Positions 8,035 to 16,418 of a stretch of 64,000 nucleotides of DNA are shown one piece after another (the first letter of the stretch is position 1; the number at the start of each line of letters is the position of its first letter). Origin of the DNA: Oribacterium sp. oral taxon 078 str. F0262 (lineage in GTDB: Bacteria; Bacillota; Clostridia; Lachnospirales; Lachnospiraceae); the NCBI RefSeq assembly GCF_000160135.1, contig NZ_GG729937.1:92991-156990 (forward strand), given 5' to 3'. The notes below the pieces were generated by a model. The model did no database searches. It saw nothing but the letters and a program-made list of their open reading frames with translations, and was not told where the DNA came from. Both the position numbers and the translations under genes were made by a program.

Positions 8035-9579
8035 CCTAGATTCCCGCAACACATAACTATGTAGATTGAAAGTTACTTCATCTCCGGTGCTGCCGGCAGC
8101 GGCTCCACGCCGAGATCGCGATAGATTTGTTCCTGCTTCTTCAGGACTTCGCCCTGAATTGCTGCCTTTCCGGGTTCCCGGAAGCATTCGATGACATCGC
8201 GCATCCTGTACAGGCGGAGTGCTGTGACCGGGTCCTTCACTTCGTTGCTGATCAGGACAAAGAATCCATATCGATCTCGGACAGAATCTATAGCTTCCTG
8301 CTTGTAGGAAAGAGAGATCCCCCTTTTGGGTGTCTCTTTGACCTCGAAGTACTTCCGGTAGTCTTTCTCATGCTCCGGTACACGCTTTCCGGAAAGGAGT
8401 TCCGCTTTAAGGGCATCCAGTTTCCTGTTCAGAGCCTTACTGTCATCGGAAAACTTGTCTGGATTGAAATACAGGTGGAGATACATGCGGCGCTCTTCCC
8501 GGATCGTATCGCCTTTGTAAGGACGTTCCTGTTCGTAATCCCATGCGATCGTCCTGGAGAAGACATACAGCTCCAGATCACTGTTATAGTGTTCATGGCG
8601 GTCTTTCTCTGCTCCGGTTTTACGGATGGAATTCTTCGCAAACTGCAACGCCGCAGAGGTGCTGCACAGGAACTTCCGATGCTCTTTGTACAGAGTATTG
8701 ATATTATCCGCGCTGTAGTATCCACGGTCCATGACCAGCCTGATCTTCTCATAGCCAGGGACATCCAGTTCGCGGAGCAGTTCACGAATCGTTTTGACGT
8801 CCGGAATGTTCCCGGCAAACTTACGGTAATAGAACGGCAGGCCGGAGTTTTCTCCGAAGATCAGAGCCAGATTGATCTGCGGAAGCTTTTCCCCATCCTT
8901 GTTCTTGCCGTACTTGACCTGCCTCAGGTTCTCAGAATAACCGGATATAGAAGTGCTGCCATAAGCCCAGTATTCCTTTTCAATCCGTCGCTTTCCCTGC
9001 AGGCGGAAGAACTGCATCTTTGCGTCCTCCGTAATGGACTGGAAAAGCTCCGAACTCCTTTGAGAGGGAATGGTATTCCCGTAAGGGTGTTTATGGAGCA
9101 TGGCCCACTTCCTAAAACGGAAGAGCGGATTCTGATCCTCCAGGATCAGGTAATAGGCGATCGACTGGATCTGTTTATAGGTATGCGGAAAACAGGTCTT
9201 TAAATCCGCTGTCACGCCGGTAACGATGCCGATTTGATCGAATAAATAAGTGGTACCAAAGAAGAGCCGTTCTGTCTGTGTAACAGGTACCAGTCCTCTT
9301 TTTGCAGGAGGATTCAGGTTCTTTATGCTGCGGCGTTTTCCACGGCCATCGGTTGGAACGACTTCTCCGCTGTCCGGATCCAGTCGTCCGATCAGCGTCC
9401 TTTTGGAACGGGGCTGCTTTTTAGCCCTGTCCCAGTAGGAAGTTGACTCGTAAACATATGTGATGCCACTGCGCTTATCAAGCTGTTTAATCATAGATGC
9501 CAAATTTTATCAGTATTTATGCGGCTTTGCGGCACTTATCACAGTGATATCCTAGTGTGGAATCACGGGAATGTAGGAT
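8033..9579 (-). mobile_element. IS1634-family insertion sequence, internally deleted
   Basis: A 1.55-kb element bounded by imperfect inverted repeats. ATCCTAGATTCCCG at 8033-8046 matches the reverse complement of 9566-9579 at 13 of 14 positions, and similarity continues weakly inward. One transposase gene fills it. No direct target duplication is visible at the flanks, which suggests an old insertion or later rearrangement. It sits between the TOPRIM scrap and mcrC. Confidence 0.7.
8073..9503 (-). CDS. IS1634-family transposase with internal deletion
   Basis: A 476-residue DDE transposase with the family's N-terminal SGITYVYESTSYWDRAKKQ region and the strand RLVMDRGYYSADNIN carrying a catalytic Asp. 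Relatives are usually about 550 residues. Near residue 435 the chain passes from LYRMRDVIE directly to CFREPGKAAIQGEVLKK. In relatives I recall, these two segments are separated by about 60 residues that include the E-containing KAFGNLKERL region. Both sides of the gap end in a DVIE-like motif, so slippage between short direct repeats is a likely cause. The enzyme is probably inactive because the last catalytic Glu region is missing. Confidence 0.8.
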   Translation of the reverse strand: MASMIKQLDKRSGITYVYESTSYWDRAKKQPRSKRTLIGRLDPDSGEVVPTDGRGKRRSIKNLNPPAKRGLVPVTQTERLFFGTTYLFDQIGIVTGVTADLKTCFPHTYKQIQSIAYYLILEDQNPLFRFRKWAMLHKHPYGNTIPSQRSSELFQSITEDAKMQFFRLQGKRRIEKEYWAYGSTSISGYSENLRQVKYGKNKDGEKLPQINLALIFGENSGLPFYYRKFAGNIPDVKTIRELLRELDVPGYEKIRLVMDRGYYSADNINTLYKEHRKFLCSTSAALQFAKNSIRKTGAEKDRHEHYNSDLELYVFSRTIAWDYEQERPYKGDTIREERRMYLHLYFNPDKFSDDSKALNRKLDALKAELLSGKRVPEHEKDYRKYFEVKETPKRGISLSYKQEAIDSVRDRYGFFVLISNEVKDPVTALRLYRMRDVIECFREPGKAAIQGEVLKKQEQIYRDLGVEPLPAAPEMK

Positions 9580-9663
9580 ATAGGTATGCTGTTGCTGTAG
9601 CTGTGCTCAAAAGCGACACCCCTTTCTGCTATCGTTAAATTGTTTGGTATCGTTAAAAGCTAT

Positions 9664-10704
9664 CTATGCCGCAATTCCAAAGTGCTCTGCTGCGATCTTA
9701 TACAGCTGTGCGACAACATCTGAAAAATCACAATTCAAATCCAGCGTTTTAACACTTATCTTGTTTCCACTCATCTGGTATGTATTGTTAGGCTGCACCG
9801 CTTCCTCGGTCCGGGCATAAAGCAGCATTCCCGAAACTACATGAGGCACCTCTGCAAGTTCAGAATCCTTGTTCTTAACGTAGGTAAAAATCTGATAGAG
9901 GTTATTCGAGTGAAGCGTATGCGTGTCATACTGCGCCTGTGTAGTGTGCGAATAATACTTCGCATCGATGATAAGGACCTTATCCTCGTAGGAAAGCATG
10001 ATATCGCTCTGCATAACCGGGAGCATAGCTCTCATTCCATCATCAACGGCCCAAGGTATCTGTGAAGCGCTGGCCGATATCTGAGGGAACTCCCTGCGAT
10101 AGTATTCAAGGATAAACTTCTCATACAGACGGCACATCCGCTGCTCGTCCAAGAAATCCATCAAGCGAGTCGTTCCATCCGAATTTGTCTGCAGCAGCCC
10201 TTTGACTACCAAATAGCAAATCGAGATCAACATCCGGTATGTCTGATTATTGCGGTTATACTGCACATTCCAATTGATGGTATGAACATCGAGAAGTTCT
10301 ACATCTCCGAAGAATACCAGCAGCTTTCGAAGCTCCTTTTTCCGGGCCTTGGAAATATCAGCGTGAAGAAGCAACTCCATTGTCGTTTTGATGATTCGAT
10401 TCATGTAGGAATTTACAGAAAAATCATCATAGGAACAAATCAGCTGCTTTTTAAGCATGCTTCTCGTTTTTATTGACTCGGATATCTCAATTCGACCACG
10501 CAGCGAAGACAGTGATTCTGTCTGCTCTATGTACTCTCGTCCAAGCCCGCGTTTTAACTGTACTGAGATACCCTTTGCCAGAATCGCTGCGCATAACTCC
10601 GCCACATTATTAAATTGTTCCGTCGCTATATTCTTATAGCCCTGCTCGTTTAGCACTTGAAAGGCATAAGACAGCATGTAGTAAATATTCTGAATAGGTA
10701 TCAC
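9664..10704 (-). CDS. mcrC: McrC, nuclease subunit of the McrBC restriction system
   Basis: A 346-residue cytoplasmic endonuclease subunit that works with McrB to cut DNA carrying modified cytosines. The start MIPIQNIYYMLSYAFQ is typical of the family. The PD-(D/E)xK site is visible as QSDIML (Asp) followed by VLIIDAKYY (Asp-Ala-Lys) around residue 250. The length is normal. It overlaps the mcrB stop by 4 nt (ATGA), indicating translational coupling. Downstream, 84 bp separate it from the IS1634 element, so nothing further in this operon survives. Confidence 0.93.
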   Translation of the reverse strand: MIPIQNIYYMLSYAFQVLNEQGYKNIATEQFNNVAELCAAILAKGISVQLKRGLGREYIEQTESLSSLRGRIEISESIKTRSMLKKQLICSYDDFSVNSYMNRIIKTTMELLLHADISKARKKELRKLLVFFGDVELLDVHTINWNVQYNRNNQTYRMLISICYLVVKGLLQTNSDGTTRLMDFLDEQRMCRLYEKFILEYYRREFPQISASASQIPWAVDDGMRAMLPVMQSDIMLSYEDKVLIIDAKYYSHTTQAQYDTHTLHSNNLYQIFTYVKNKDSELAEVPHVVSGMLLYARTEEAVQPNNTYQMSGNKISVKTLDLNCDFSDVVAQLYKIAAEHFGIAA

Positions 10705-12881
10705 TTAATAGCGCTCCTTAAATTGTTGATCCAGCCCTTTACCTTAACAGGCTCATCAAACCAGTATTCCTTTAACAGCGGTATCAGCTCAAACTCCACA
10801 ATACCTGAAAGAGTCTGATCGGTGGCCTTATCGAGATTACAGAAATAACTGTGTCCAATGCAGAAACCTTCGCCAAGCAACTCATCTGCCGCAATTACCG
10901 CATTCAGATTTTCAACACAGTTTATAAGGCTATCAAATTTCTCGCTGGCGCGGCTCATCCGATACTCCCTAAAACCATCAGTCTCAAAACCGGGCTTCAT
11001 CTCATAAAATGCGAATCTTCTCCGAAGAGCATAATCCAGCATTGCCAAACTGCGGTCCGCCGTATTCATCATTCCGATGATATAAACATTGCTCGGAACA
11101 GAAAACTTCTCGTCCGAATAGAGCAGCTGCAGCTCTACACCACGCTTGTCGCTTTCAATCAGCATAAACAGCTCACCGAATATCTTGCTCAGATTGCCAC
11201 GATTGATTTCATCGATGATAAAGAAGTAGTCGTTTTCGCTGTCGATCTCTGCCTCTTTGCAGAAATTGTAAAATGCACCGCGTTTAAGCTCAAAGCCTTT
11301 CTCAGAAGGACGGAAGCCCATTATGAAATCTTCGTATGAATAGCTCTGATGGAACTGCACCATCATTACGCGATTCGGGTCCTTAACACCCATCATCGAA
11401 TAGGCCAGCCTCTTTGCCGCGAAGGTCTTACCAACTCCCGGTGCACCTTGCAGGATGACATTTTTCTTGTTGCGGACGAGAGCTACAAGAGTTTCATAGT
11501 TGTCTTCATCCATATACACTTCTTCATGGAACTTCTCTGCATCGTATGCAGGGTATTCGATTTCCTGCTCTTCAACATCGTCGATGATGTCGCTTTCAAA
11601 CATGGCGTTCAGCTTCTCGACGTAGTCTGTATATGAGGTGATGTCAGTCAGCGTTTTCATAACAGCCTGACCGGGATGATCCCATTCACCCTTATGCGTC
11701 CAGTTTACTTTTCGTACATTTTTGTAATGCTGGCGGCTCGGGTCAAACTCGTATCCCGATTCTACGACACCACGGCCAATAACGAGATGCCTTCCCTTTT
11801 TTGCGAATACAACATCACCGGGCTTCATTTCATTGGCAAACTGCCATGTAGCGTGTGCAGCATTTTTATATGGCTTGGAAGGATCAATCTTTTCCTTCAT
11901 AGCCTGCTTCATCTCATCCTTGCTGCTGTAAGCGCTCAAATCACCAATCGGGTCCCATCCGATTGCCATGATCCCGTTGTTATAACACTCATCCCAGATT
12001 GTTGCTCCATCACCGGGAGAATAAATCCAATAATGAGTAGTTTCCACATCCTCATCCGCTAAAGCAGCACCCTTGGTTTCGCGCTCGGCCTGCACCTTTT
12101 TAGCACGATTCTCTTTGTTGATTTCCTCTGAATACCGCCAAGCCTCAAAACTCAGCTCCTTGAAATCCTTCAGAGCACTCTCATCGCTCTGCAAGTAAGC
12201 TCGCAGTTTTTCAACAATGTCAAAATACCCCGAGGACGGAATTTTCGGTTCAATAGTCGGAAGCGTCTGTACCAGTTCGGCTGGTATCTTCCCGGACTCA
12301 TAAATGTACCACGTGTTGCGCTGGTCCAAATTCAAGAATGCATTAGGCGCGATCCAGTACATTCCCATCGTTATTTTGCTGTTGCCGTTTCCTCTTTTAT
12401 TGATGGTCAGATCAAAATACTTCGAGAGCTTTGTGCGATTGTCCGTTGTCGGGCTGGCAGCGTATGCGAGGGCGGATTCAAACAGCGACCAGAGGTCATC
12501 GATATCGCTATCCTCGCGGTCTCCCACGAAGTAATAAAACGTAGCATTCTGGTTATTGAGCACCGGGATGCTGTCAAACGAGGTCGGCACAGGTGTGGTA
12601 ACACCAAATAAATCCGCAACAGCAGAAATAATCTTTTTCCGGTTAGCCTCTTTCATGGAGCTTTTATTGAACAGGCCAAAAACGGTGAACGGATCAATGT
12701 CCACAATCTGGTTATCCCGCTCAAGGGTAGGAAGATTGATGCCCGTAGCTTCATAAATCCTCCTGACCTTTTCCACCAGCTCCTGCCGGTTATCCTTGTA
12801 CTGTAATAACTTGCTGGCCAATTCCTTATAGAAATCCACCCAGTCAAATTGGTTTGTGATAACACCGTTCATTTCACTCAT
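10701..12881 (-). CDS. mcrB: McrB-like GTPase/AAA+ subunit with an EVE-type reader domain
   Basis: A 726-residue motor subunit. Residues 1-280 are a helical region of the kind found in Firmicutes McrB proteins. About 281-430 (HYWIYSPGDGATIWDECY to the DITSYTDYVEKL segment) resembles an EVE/PUA-like domain, which in other restriction systems reads modified bases. The AAA+ motor follows: Walker A GAPGVGKT at 479-486, Walker B FFIIDEINRGNLSKIFGE, and the McrB signature MNTADRSLAMLDYALRRRF. The weak AGGTAA site and a 17-bp dyad lie just before the ATG. The IS3 end at 12911 lies 30 bp upstream, so the original promoter may be gone. Confidence 0.93.
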   Translation of the reverse strand: MSEMNGVITNQFDWVDFYKELASKLLQYKDNRQELVEKVRRIYEATGINLPTLERDNQIVDIDPFTVFGLFNKSSMKEANRKKIISAVADLFGVTTPVPTSFDSIPVLNNQNATFYYFVGDREDSDIDDLWSLFESALAYAASPTTDNRTKLSKYFDLTINKRGNGNSKITMGMYWIAPNAFLNLDQRNTWYIYESGKIPAELVQTLPTIEPKIPSSGYFDIVEKLRAYLQSDESALKDFKELSFEAWRYSEEINKENRAKKVQAERETKGAALADEDVETTHYWIYSPGDGATIWDECYNNGIMAIGWDPIGDLSAYSSKDEMKQAMKEKIDPSKPYKNAAHATWQFANEMKPGDVVFAKKGRHLVIGRGVVESGYEFDPSRQHYKNVRKVNWTHKGEWDHPGQAVMKTLTDITSYTDYVEKLNAMFESDIIDDVEEQEIEYPAYDAEKFHEEVYMDEDNYETLVALVRNKKNVILQGAPGVGKTFAAKRLAYSMMGVKDPNRVMMVQFHQSYSYEDFIMGFRPSEKGFELKRGAFYNFCKEAEIDSENDYFFIIDEINRGNLSKIFGELFMLIESDKRGVELQLLYSDEKFSVPSNVYIIGMMNTADRSLAMLDYALRRRFAFYEMKPGFETDGFREYRMSRASEKFDSLINCVENLNAVIAADELLGEGFCIGHSYFCNLDKATDQTLSGIVEFELIPLLKEYWFDEPVKVKGWINNLRSAIK

Positions 12882-12891
12882 GTCAGTTACC

Positions 12892-12908
12892 TGATATTGT
12901 CAATATCA
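12892..12908. promoter_or_regulatory. 17-bp perfect dyad before mcrB
   Basis: TGATATTG-T-CAATATCA has 8-bp perfect arms and lies 10 bp upstream of the mcrB ATG and 2 bp from the IS3 end. It could be an operator for autoregulation of mcrBC or part of a lost upstream regulatory region. There is no direct evidence for a binding protein. Confidence 0.4.
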
Positions 12909-12934
12909 CTTGACACATCTTCTACACGGAACTT

Positions 12935-13831
12935 TTATGCATCCTGTCCCAGAGAGTCATAATACTGCTGTCTCATGACCATCGGAGGAAGGCCGCCATT
13001 TGCTGTGCAGATACGCCTGTTGTTCCAATAGATGATGAAGTACCTCCAGATCAGAGTTTTCCGTTCGCTGATGGTCATCTTCTTCGTGTCGTACCGCACG
13101 TACAGGGGTTCCTCTTTCATCCTGGCCCACATTGCTTCACAGCGCGCATTGTCATGACATCTGCCGCCATCACTGTTCCTGCTCTGTACGATACCGCAGC
13201 GAGCAAGTGCGGCACGGTAGACTGCACCGGTGTACTGGCTTCCGCGGTCACTGTGAAGGATTGCTTTTTCGATACCGGGGAATGCCTTATGTGCGTTCTC
13301 TACCGTGGATATACAGAGATCTGCCCTCATCTTGTCCGCCATGGAGAGCCCCAGAACGCCGAGATCAAAGCAGTCAAAAATGGCTGAGACATAGAGTTTG
13401 CCGTCCTTCGTCGAGATCTCGGTAATATCCGTGATACATTTCTGAAGCGGCTTCTCAGAACGAAAGTCGCGCTTTAGAAGATCATCGGACTTCCGGGCAT
13501 TTTTATCCGTCTTCGTGATCCCATTTGGTTTCCGCCGTGGTCTGTGGCGTAGTCCGATTCTCTCCATGATCCTGTAGACGGTCCTCTCGCTGGGCATGTC
13601 TGCTTCCGGATACTTTAGTTTCAGGGCATCATGTATCCGGCTGCGACCGTAGGTATCGTTCCATTCCTCCTCTGCCACGACAGCGCGCATCTTATCTGCA
13701 ATATCCTCGTATTTCCTGGGGGTATTCCGGCGTTTTAAGAAGCAGTAGAATCCCTGCCGAGAAACAGGGAGCACACTGCAGTAAAAACGCGATCTTTCCC
13801 CTTCTCCGGCCGCCGTCCGTCTTTCGCTCAA
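12935..13831 (-). CDS. IS3-family transposase orfB (DDE integrase domain)
   Basis: A 298-codon frame with an N-terminal HTH-like part and an rve integrase core. CITDITEIS (Asp), LHSDRGSQYT (Asp) and NARCEAMWARMKEE (Glu) supply the DDE triad. The open frame begins at a TTG at 13831. Removing one T near 13833 would restore the usual MRFLSERRTA start in frame with an ATG, so a 1-nt insertion probably separates the protein from its natural start. Catalytic residues look intact, but expression is doubtful because orfA is also damaged. Confidence 0.8.
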   Translation of the reverse strand: MSERRTAAGEGERSRFYCSVLPVSRQGFYCFLKRRNTPRKYEDIADKMRAVVAEEEWNDTYGRSRIHDALKLKYPEADMPSERTVYRIMERIGLRHRPRRKPNGITKTDKNARKSDDLLKRDFRSEKPLQKCITDITEISTKDGKLYVSAIFDCFDLGVLGLSMADKMRADLCISTVENAHKAFPGIEKAILHSDRGSQYTGAVYRAALARCGIVQSRNSDGGRCHDNARCEAMWARMKEEPLYVRYDTKKMTISERKTLIWRYFIIYWNNRRICTANGGLPPMVMRQQYYDSLGQDA

Positions 13832-13843
13832 GGAACCTCATCC

Positions 13844-14093
13844 TCAGGCCTTTGGAGACTTCCGACGGCTCGCTGCGAAAAAAGCGCTTGCCTCTGCGAG
13901 GCTCATTGCGGTTTCCGGAGTGTGGGTAACCCAGTCCGAGATCCAGACGCCCTTCCTTGGCAGCCTTGCTCCATCCATAAAGCGTATCCACGTTGATTCC
14001 GAGCTCCTTGGCTGCCTTGCTGAAGCCGATCTCCCGACCGAGCTTTACGGCCTGGACTTTAAACTCTTGGTCGTAAACTTTTTTCTGTGCCAT
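13844..14093 (-). pseudogene. IS3-family orfA, frameshifted and shortened
   Basis: The gene starts at ATG 14093 with GGAGG 5 nt upstream. The HTH part is normal (YDQEFKVQAVKLGREIGFSKAAKELGINVDTLYGW). After LDLGLG the frame slips. In the shifted frame the sequence reads THTPETAMSLAE directly followed by ASAFFAASRRKSPKA and a stop at 13844-13846. The leucine-zipper segment that normally lies between these pieces in IS3 OrfA proteins is missing. One frameshift plus an internal deletion therefore inactivate it. Confidence 0.65.
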
Positions 14094-14152
14094 TTTGACC
14101 TCCATCTTCACCTGATTTCTTATTTAAATCCGTGAATGAGAGGTGTCAAGAT

Positions 14153-14512
14153 TTATGATACAACATCGCTTCCAAGAATCATCTTTTCCCGCACGAGCTC
14201 ATACACAAAGTCAAAGAAGAGGGTATCATGGAGAAGGGACGCGGTGAGTGCGAACAGCTTCTGCGCCGAAAGATCGCTGCTCATGAAAATCGGATAGAAG
14301 CTCTCGTCCAGCGACTTTATGCGGGCTGTCACTGTAGAATAAATCTGCCTTGCCCGCGCTTTTGTCGCTGCGCTGTAGATGTTTTTCTCTTCATTCCGCT
14401 TTTTGATATCCGCGTATGTCTTTCCTTCACTCAAAAGCTGCACGGTCTTTCGAAATTCCGTGAACCAGAACGAAAATTTTACCGCCCCGGCACTATACGG
14501 TTTTCTCTCCAT
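14153..14512 (-). pseudogene. brxA: BrxA (DUF1819) gene, truncated at the IS3 end
   Basis: The 119 residues starting MERKPYSAGAVKFSFWFTEF match the N-terminal part of DUF1819/BrxA, the small first gene of BREX phage-defence loci: YSAG start, EFRKTVQLLSEGKTYADIKK, then LTASLLHDTLFFDFVYELVREK. Family members are usually close to 200 residues. Here the frame stops 4 bp before the IS3 end at 14148. None of brxB, brxC, pglX, pglZ or brxL is present. It overlaps the preceding HTH gene by 20 nt, as expected for a former operon. It is a remnant of a BREX locus. Confidence 0.7.
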
Positions 14513-14720
14513 CCTCGTTCTCTTCCCTCCCGGATCTTGTTTTAATATATTTGCCGCTCTTGATCCTTGCATCCTTCGGCTTCCCCGCGTCAATCGGGAT
14601 AATCCACTGATAGCCCAGCCGCTCGGCCCCCTTGATCCGGCCCTCTGTGCATAAGGTCTGTACTCTTCTCGTACAGATGCCCCATTTTTCAGAGGCCTGC
14701 TTTATCGTCATAAAATCCAT
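14493..14720 (-). CDS. Small helix-turn-helix (excisionase-like) DNA-binding protein
   Basis: A 75-residue protein. MTIKQASEKWGICTRRVQTLCTEGRI followed by AERLGYQWIIP is a MerR/excisionase-type winged HTH of the sort often found at the head of Firmicutes defence loci. A basic tail follows. GAGG lies 6 nt before the ATG at 14720; an in-frame ATG at 14789 is less likely. It overlaps the brxA remnant and probably regulated that lost operon. Confidence 0.72.
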   Translation of the reverse strand: MDFMTIKQASEKWGICTRRVQTLCTEGRIKGAERLGYQWIIPIDAGKPKDARIKSGKYIKTRSGREENEDGEKTV

Positions 14721-14995
14721 CCGGAACCTCTTCCTGTCTGAAGTCCTCTGCGGCAGCTCGTGATTTTCTGTCTTGCATTTTACTCCCAAAAGCGAATGAA
14801 ATCAATCGCAAGCCGCCGCGATTTTCGCAGTCCTTCCTCGGTTCATTTTTTCAATCCATTGATAAAACTTCACAGCAGTCATTGCTTTTTTCACTGTTGA
14901 AAAATATTATTTCAGGAGATTCTATTTTCGAGACCAAACGGCGCTCTGCTTTGTATCTTTTATGAAGGATCCTTTCAGAACGGAGTGACTATGAG

Positions 14996-15478
14996 ATGAG
15001 ACTGCAAACAGAATACCTGGTGGAAAGATATCAGGAAAATATCTTCCGGGCAGCATTCAGCATTGTAAAGAATTGTGCGGATGCAGAAGACATGGTACAG
15101 GACACTTTCCTCCAATATCTACGTTCAGACCGCGAGTTTGACAGCGAAGAACATATCAAAGCGTGGCTTCTGCGGACTGCAATCAATAGGGCAAAAAATC
15201 TCAGGATGGCTTTCTGGCACAGAAACAAAGTTTCTCTTGAAGATTACCTGGCAACGATTCCCTTTGAAAATCCGATGGATCATGAGCTGATCGATGCCGT
15301 ATTATCCTTACCGCAAAAATACCGGCTTGTTGTCCACCTTTACTACTATGAGGATTATTCGGTGAGGGAAATCGCCGCTGTGCTGACGCTGTCCGAGAGC
15401 GCCGTAAAGAACCGGCTGCTCCGAGGAAGACAGATGCTGAAAAATATGCTGAAGGAGGAGTGGAACGATGACGAATAA
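14996..15478 (+). CDS. ECF-type RNA polymerase sigma factor
   Basis: A 160-residue sigma-70 family factor of the extracytoplasmic-function class. Region 2 is at about residues 8-75 (YQENIFRAAFSIVKNCADAEDMVQDTF, the core-binding and -10 recognition helices). Region 4 is at about 100-155 (SLPQKYRLVVHLYYYEDYSVREIAAVL with a -35-recognition helix). The ATG at 14996 follows GGAG; an ATG five bases earlier runs into a stop after two codons. It overlaps the next gene by 11 nt, the usual arrangement for a sigma factor and its controlling membrane protein. Confidence 0.9.
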   Translation: MRLQTEYLVERYQENIFRAAFSIVKNCADAEDMVQDTFLQYLRSDREFDSEEHIKAWLLRTAINRAKNLRMAFWHRNKVSLEDYLATIPFENPMDHELIDAVLSLPQKYRLVVHLYYYEDYSVREIAAVLTLSESAVKNRLLRGRQMLKNMLKEEWNDDE

Positions 15479-16061
15479 GGAGAGGTACCAGCGTGCATTC
15501 TCATCTCTGCACACATCAGAAAATTTCAAAGTCAGACTGGAGGATAATACGATGGCAGCGAAGTATTTTAAAACAAGAAGAGCCCTTGCGGCAGCCTGTG
15601 CCGTACTGGCGCTTCTCATCGGTGGGACAAGCGCTTACGCAGCCGACATCGGCGGGATTCAGAGAGCCATTCAGATCTGGATTCATGGCGATTTGACTGA
15701 TGCTATACTTAGGGTGGACGAGGAGGAAGGAACTTATACTCTCACAGACGGAAAGGGAAACGTCGTGGAAGAGGGCGGTGGTGTCGCGATAGAGGCGGAT
15801 GGGACGGAACGGCCGCTTACTTCAGAGGAGATCGCCGAAGACATGGAAAATCAGGTCACAACGGACACAATCGATGGAAGGATGTATCTCTTTTACGGGA
15901 AGCAGAAATATGACATCACAGATGAATTCTCGGGCAGCGATTACTGCTATCTGACCCTGAAGGATGGGGACAGGACAATATATGTCACCGTGACAAAGAA
16001 CGGCGGCATAGCCACCAGCGAGAAACGGTATCTGATGCCAAATGAGTTCTGTGTCGAGTGA
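15468..16061 (+). CDS. Membrane-anchored protein paired with the sigma factor (putative anti-sigma)
   Basis: A 197-residue protein with a short cytoplasmic N-terminus (about 35 residues), one membrane segment (about 36-57, RALAAACAVLALLIGGTSAYAA) and an extracytoplasmic domain of unknown fold rich in acidic residues. Position and topology fit an anti-sigma factor that holds the ECF protein at the membrane. No zinc anti-sigma motif (HxxxCxxC) is present, so the mechanism would differ from the classical type. The function is inferred from context. Confidence 0.55.
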   Translation: MTNKERYQRAFSSLHTSENFKVRLEDNTMAAKYFKTRRALAAACAVLALLIGGTSAYAADIGGIQRAIQIWIHGDLTDAILRVDEEEGTYTLTDGKGNVVEEGGGVAIEADGTERPLTSEEIAEDMENQVTTDTIDGRMYLFYGKQKYDITDEFSGSDYCYLTLKDGDRTIYVTVTKNGGIATSEKRYLMPNEFCVE

Positions 16062-16138
16062 GTTGATTCTTGAGAATAACAGCCTGTATCTGTAAATCCG
16101 GACAGTTCTTTCAATGCTGCTGGAATCTGCCCACTCTG

Positions 16139-16177
16139 AAAGCGGGAGGCATGGTGAATCTGTCCCCCGCTTTTTAT
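16139..16177 (+). terminator. Rho-independent terminator after the sigma-factor operon
   Basis: AAAGCGGG (16139-16146) pairs with CCCGCTTT (16166-16173) and is followed by TTATA. The loop of 19 nt is long, so the strength is moderate. It separates the sigma-factor pair from the hicAB promoter. Confidence 0.6.
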
Positions 16178-16368
16178 ATGCTCTTATTTCTCCCCGTTCC
16201 TGAATTGACAGCGAATCAGGTAGAGCAGAACCGCTATTCCGGCTCAATTCTGTTCCCATGAATTCCAAACAAATATGCCGGGTTTTATAGACTGACGTAT
16301 CCCTGTTTCGAGAATACGCCCGGAAGCCGTCGAGTTTTGATTTTCAGGAAGTTCACAATAATCCTTTC

Positions 16369-16397
16369 TTGACACACGTATCTGCAATACGTATTAT
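16369..16397 (+). promoter_or_regulatory. hicAB promoter with an operator-like repeat in the spacer
   Basis: TTGACA (16369-16374), a 17-bp spacer and TATTAT (16392-16397) form a near-consensus vegetative promoter. Inside the spacer ACGTAT (16376-16381) and ATACGT (16387-16392) are inverted around CTGCA. A repressor bound there would block polymerase. HicB or HicAB is the obvious candidate, since HicB proteins autorepress. AAGGAGG precedes the hicA start. Confidence 0.75.
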
Positions 16398-16418
16398 ATA
16401 TGCTGTAAGGAGGCCGGC

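Larger units (their letters stand above)
12911..14148 (-). mobile_element. Degenerate IS3-family insertion sequence
   Basis: A 1.24-kb element with terminal inverted repeats. TGACACATCTTCTACACGGA at 12911-12930 matches the reverse complement of 14129-14148 at 16 of 20 positions. It carries orfA and orfB on the minus strand, both showing frame damage at their junction. No short target duplication is seen. Its left end abuts mcrB and its right end abuts the truncated brxA, so it marks a rearrangement joint in the defence island. Confidence 0.75.
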
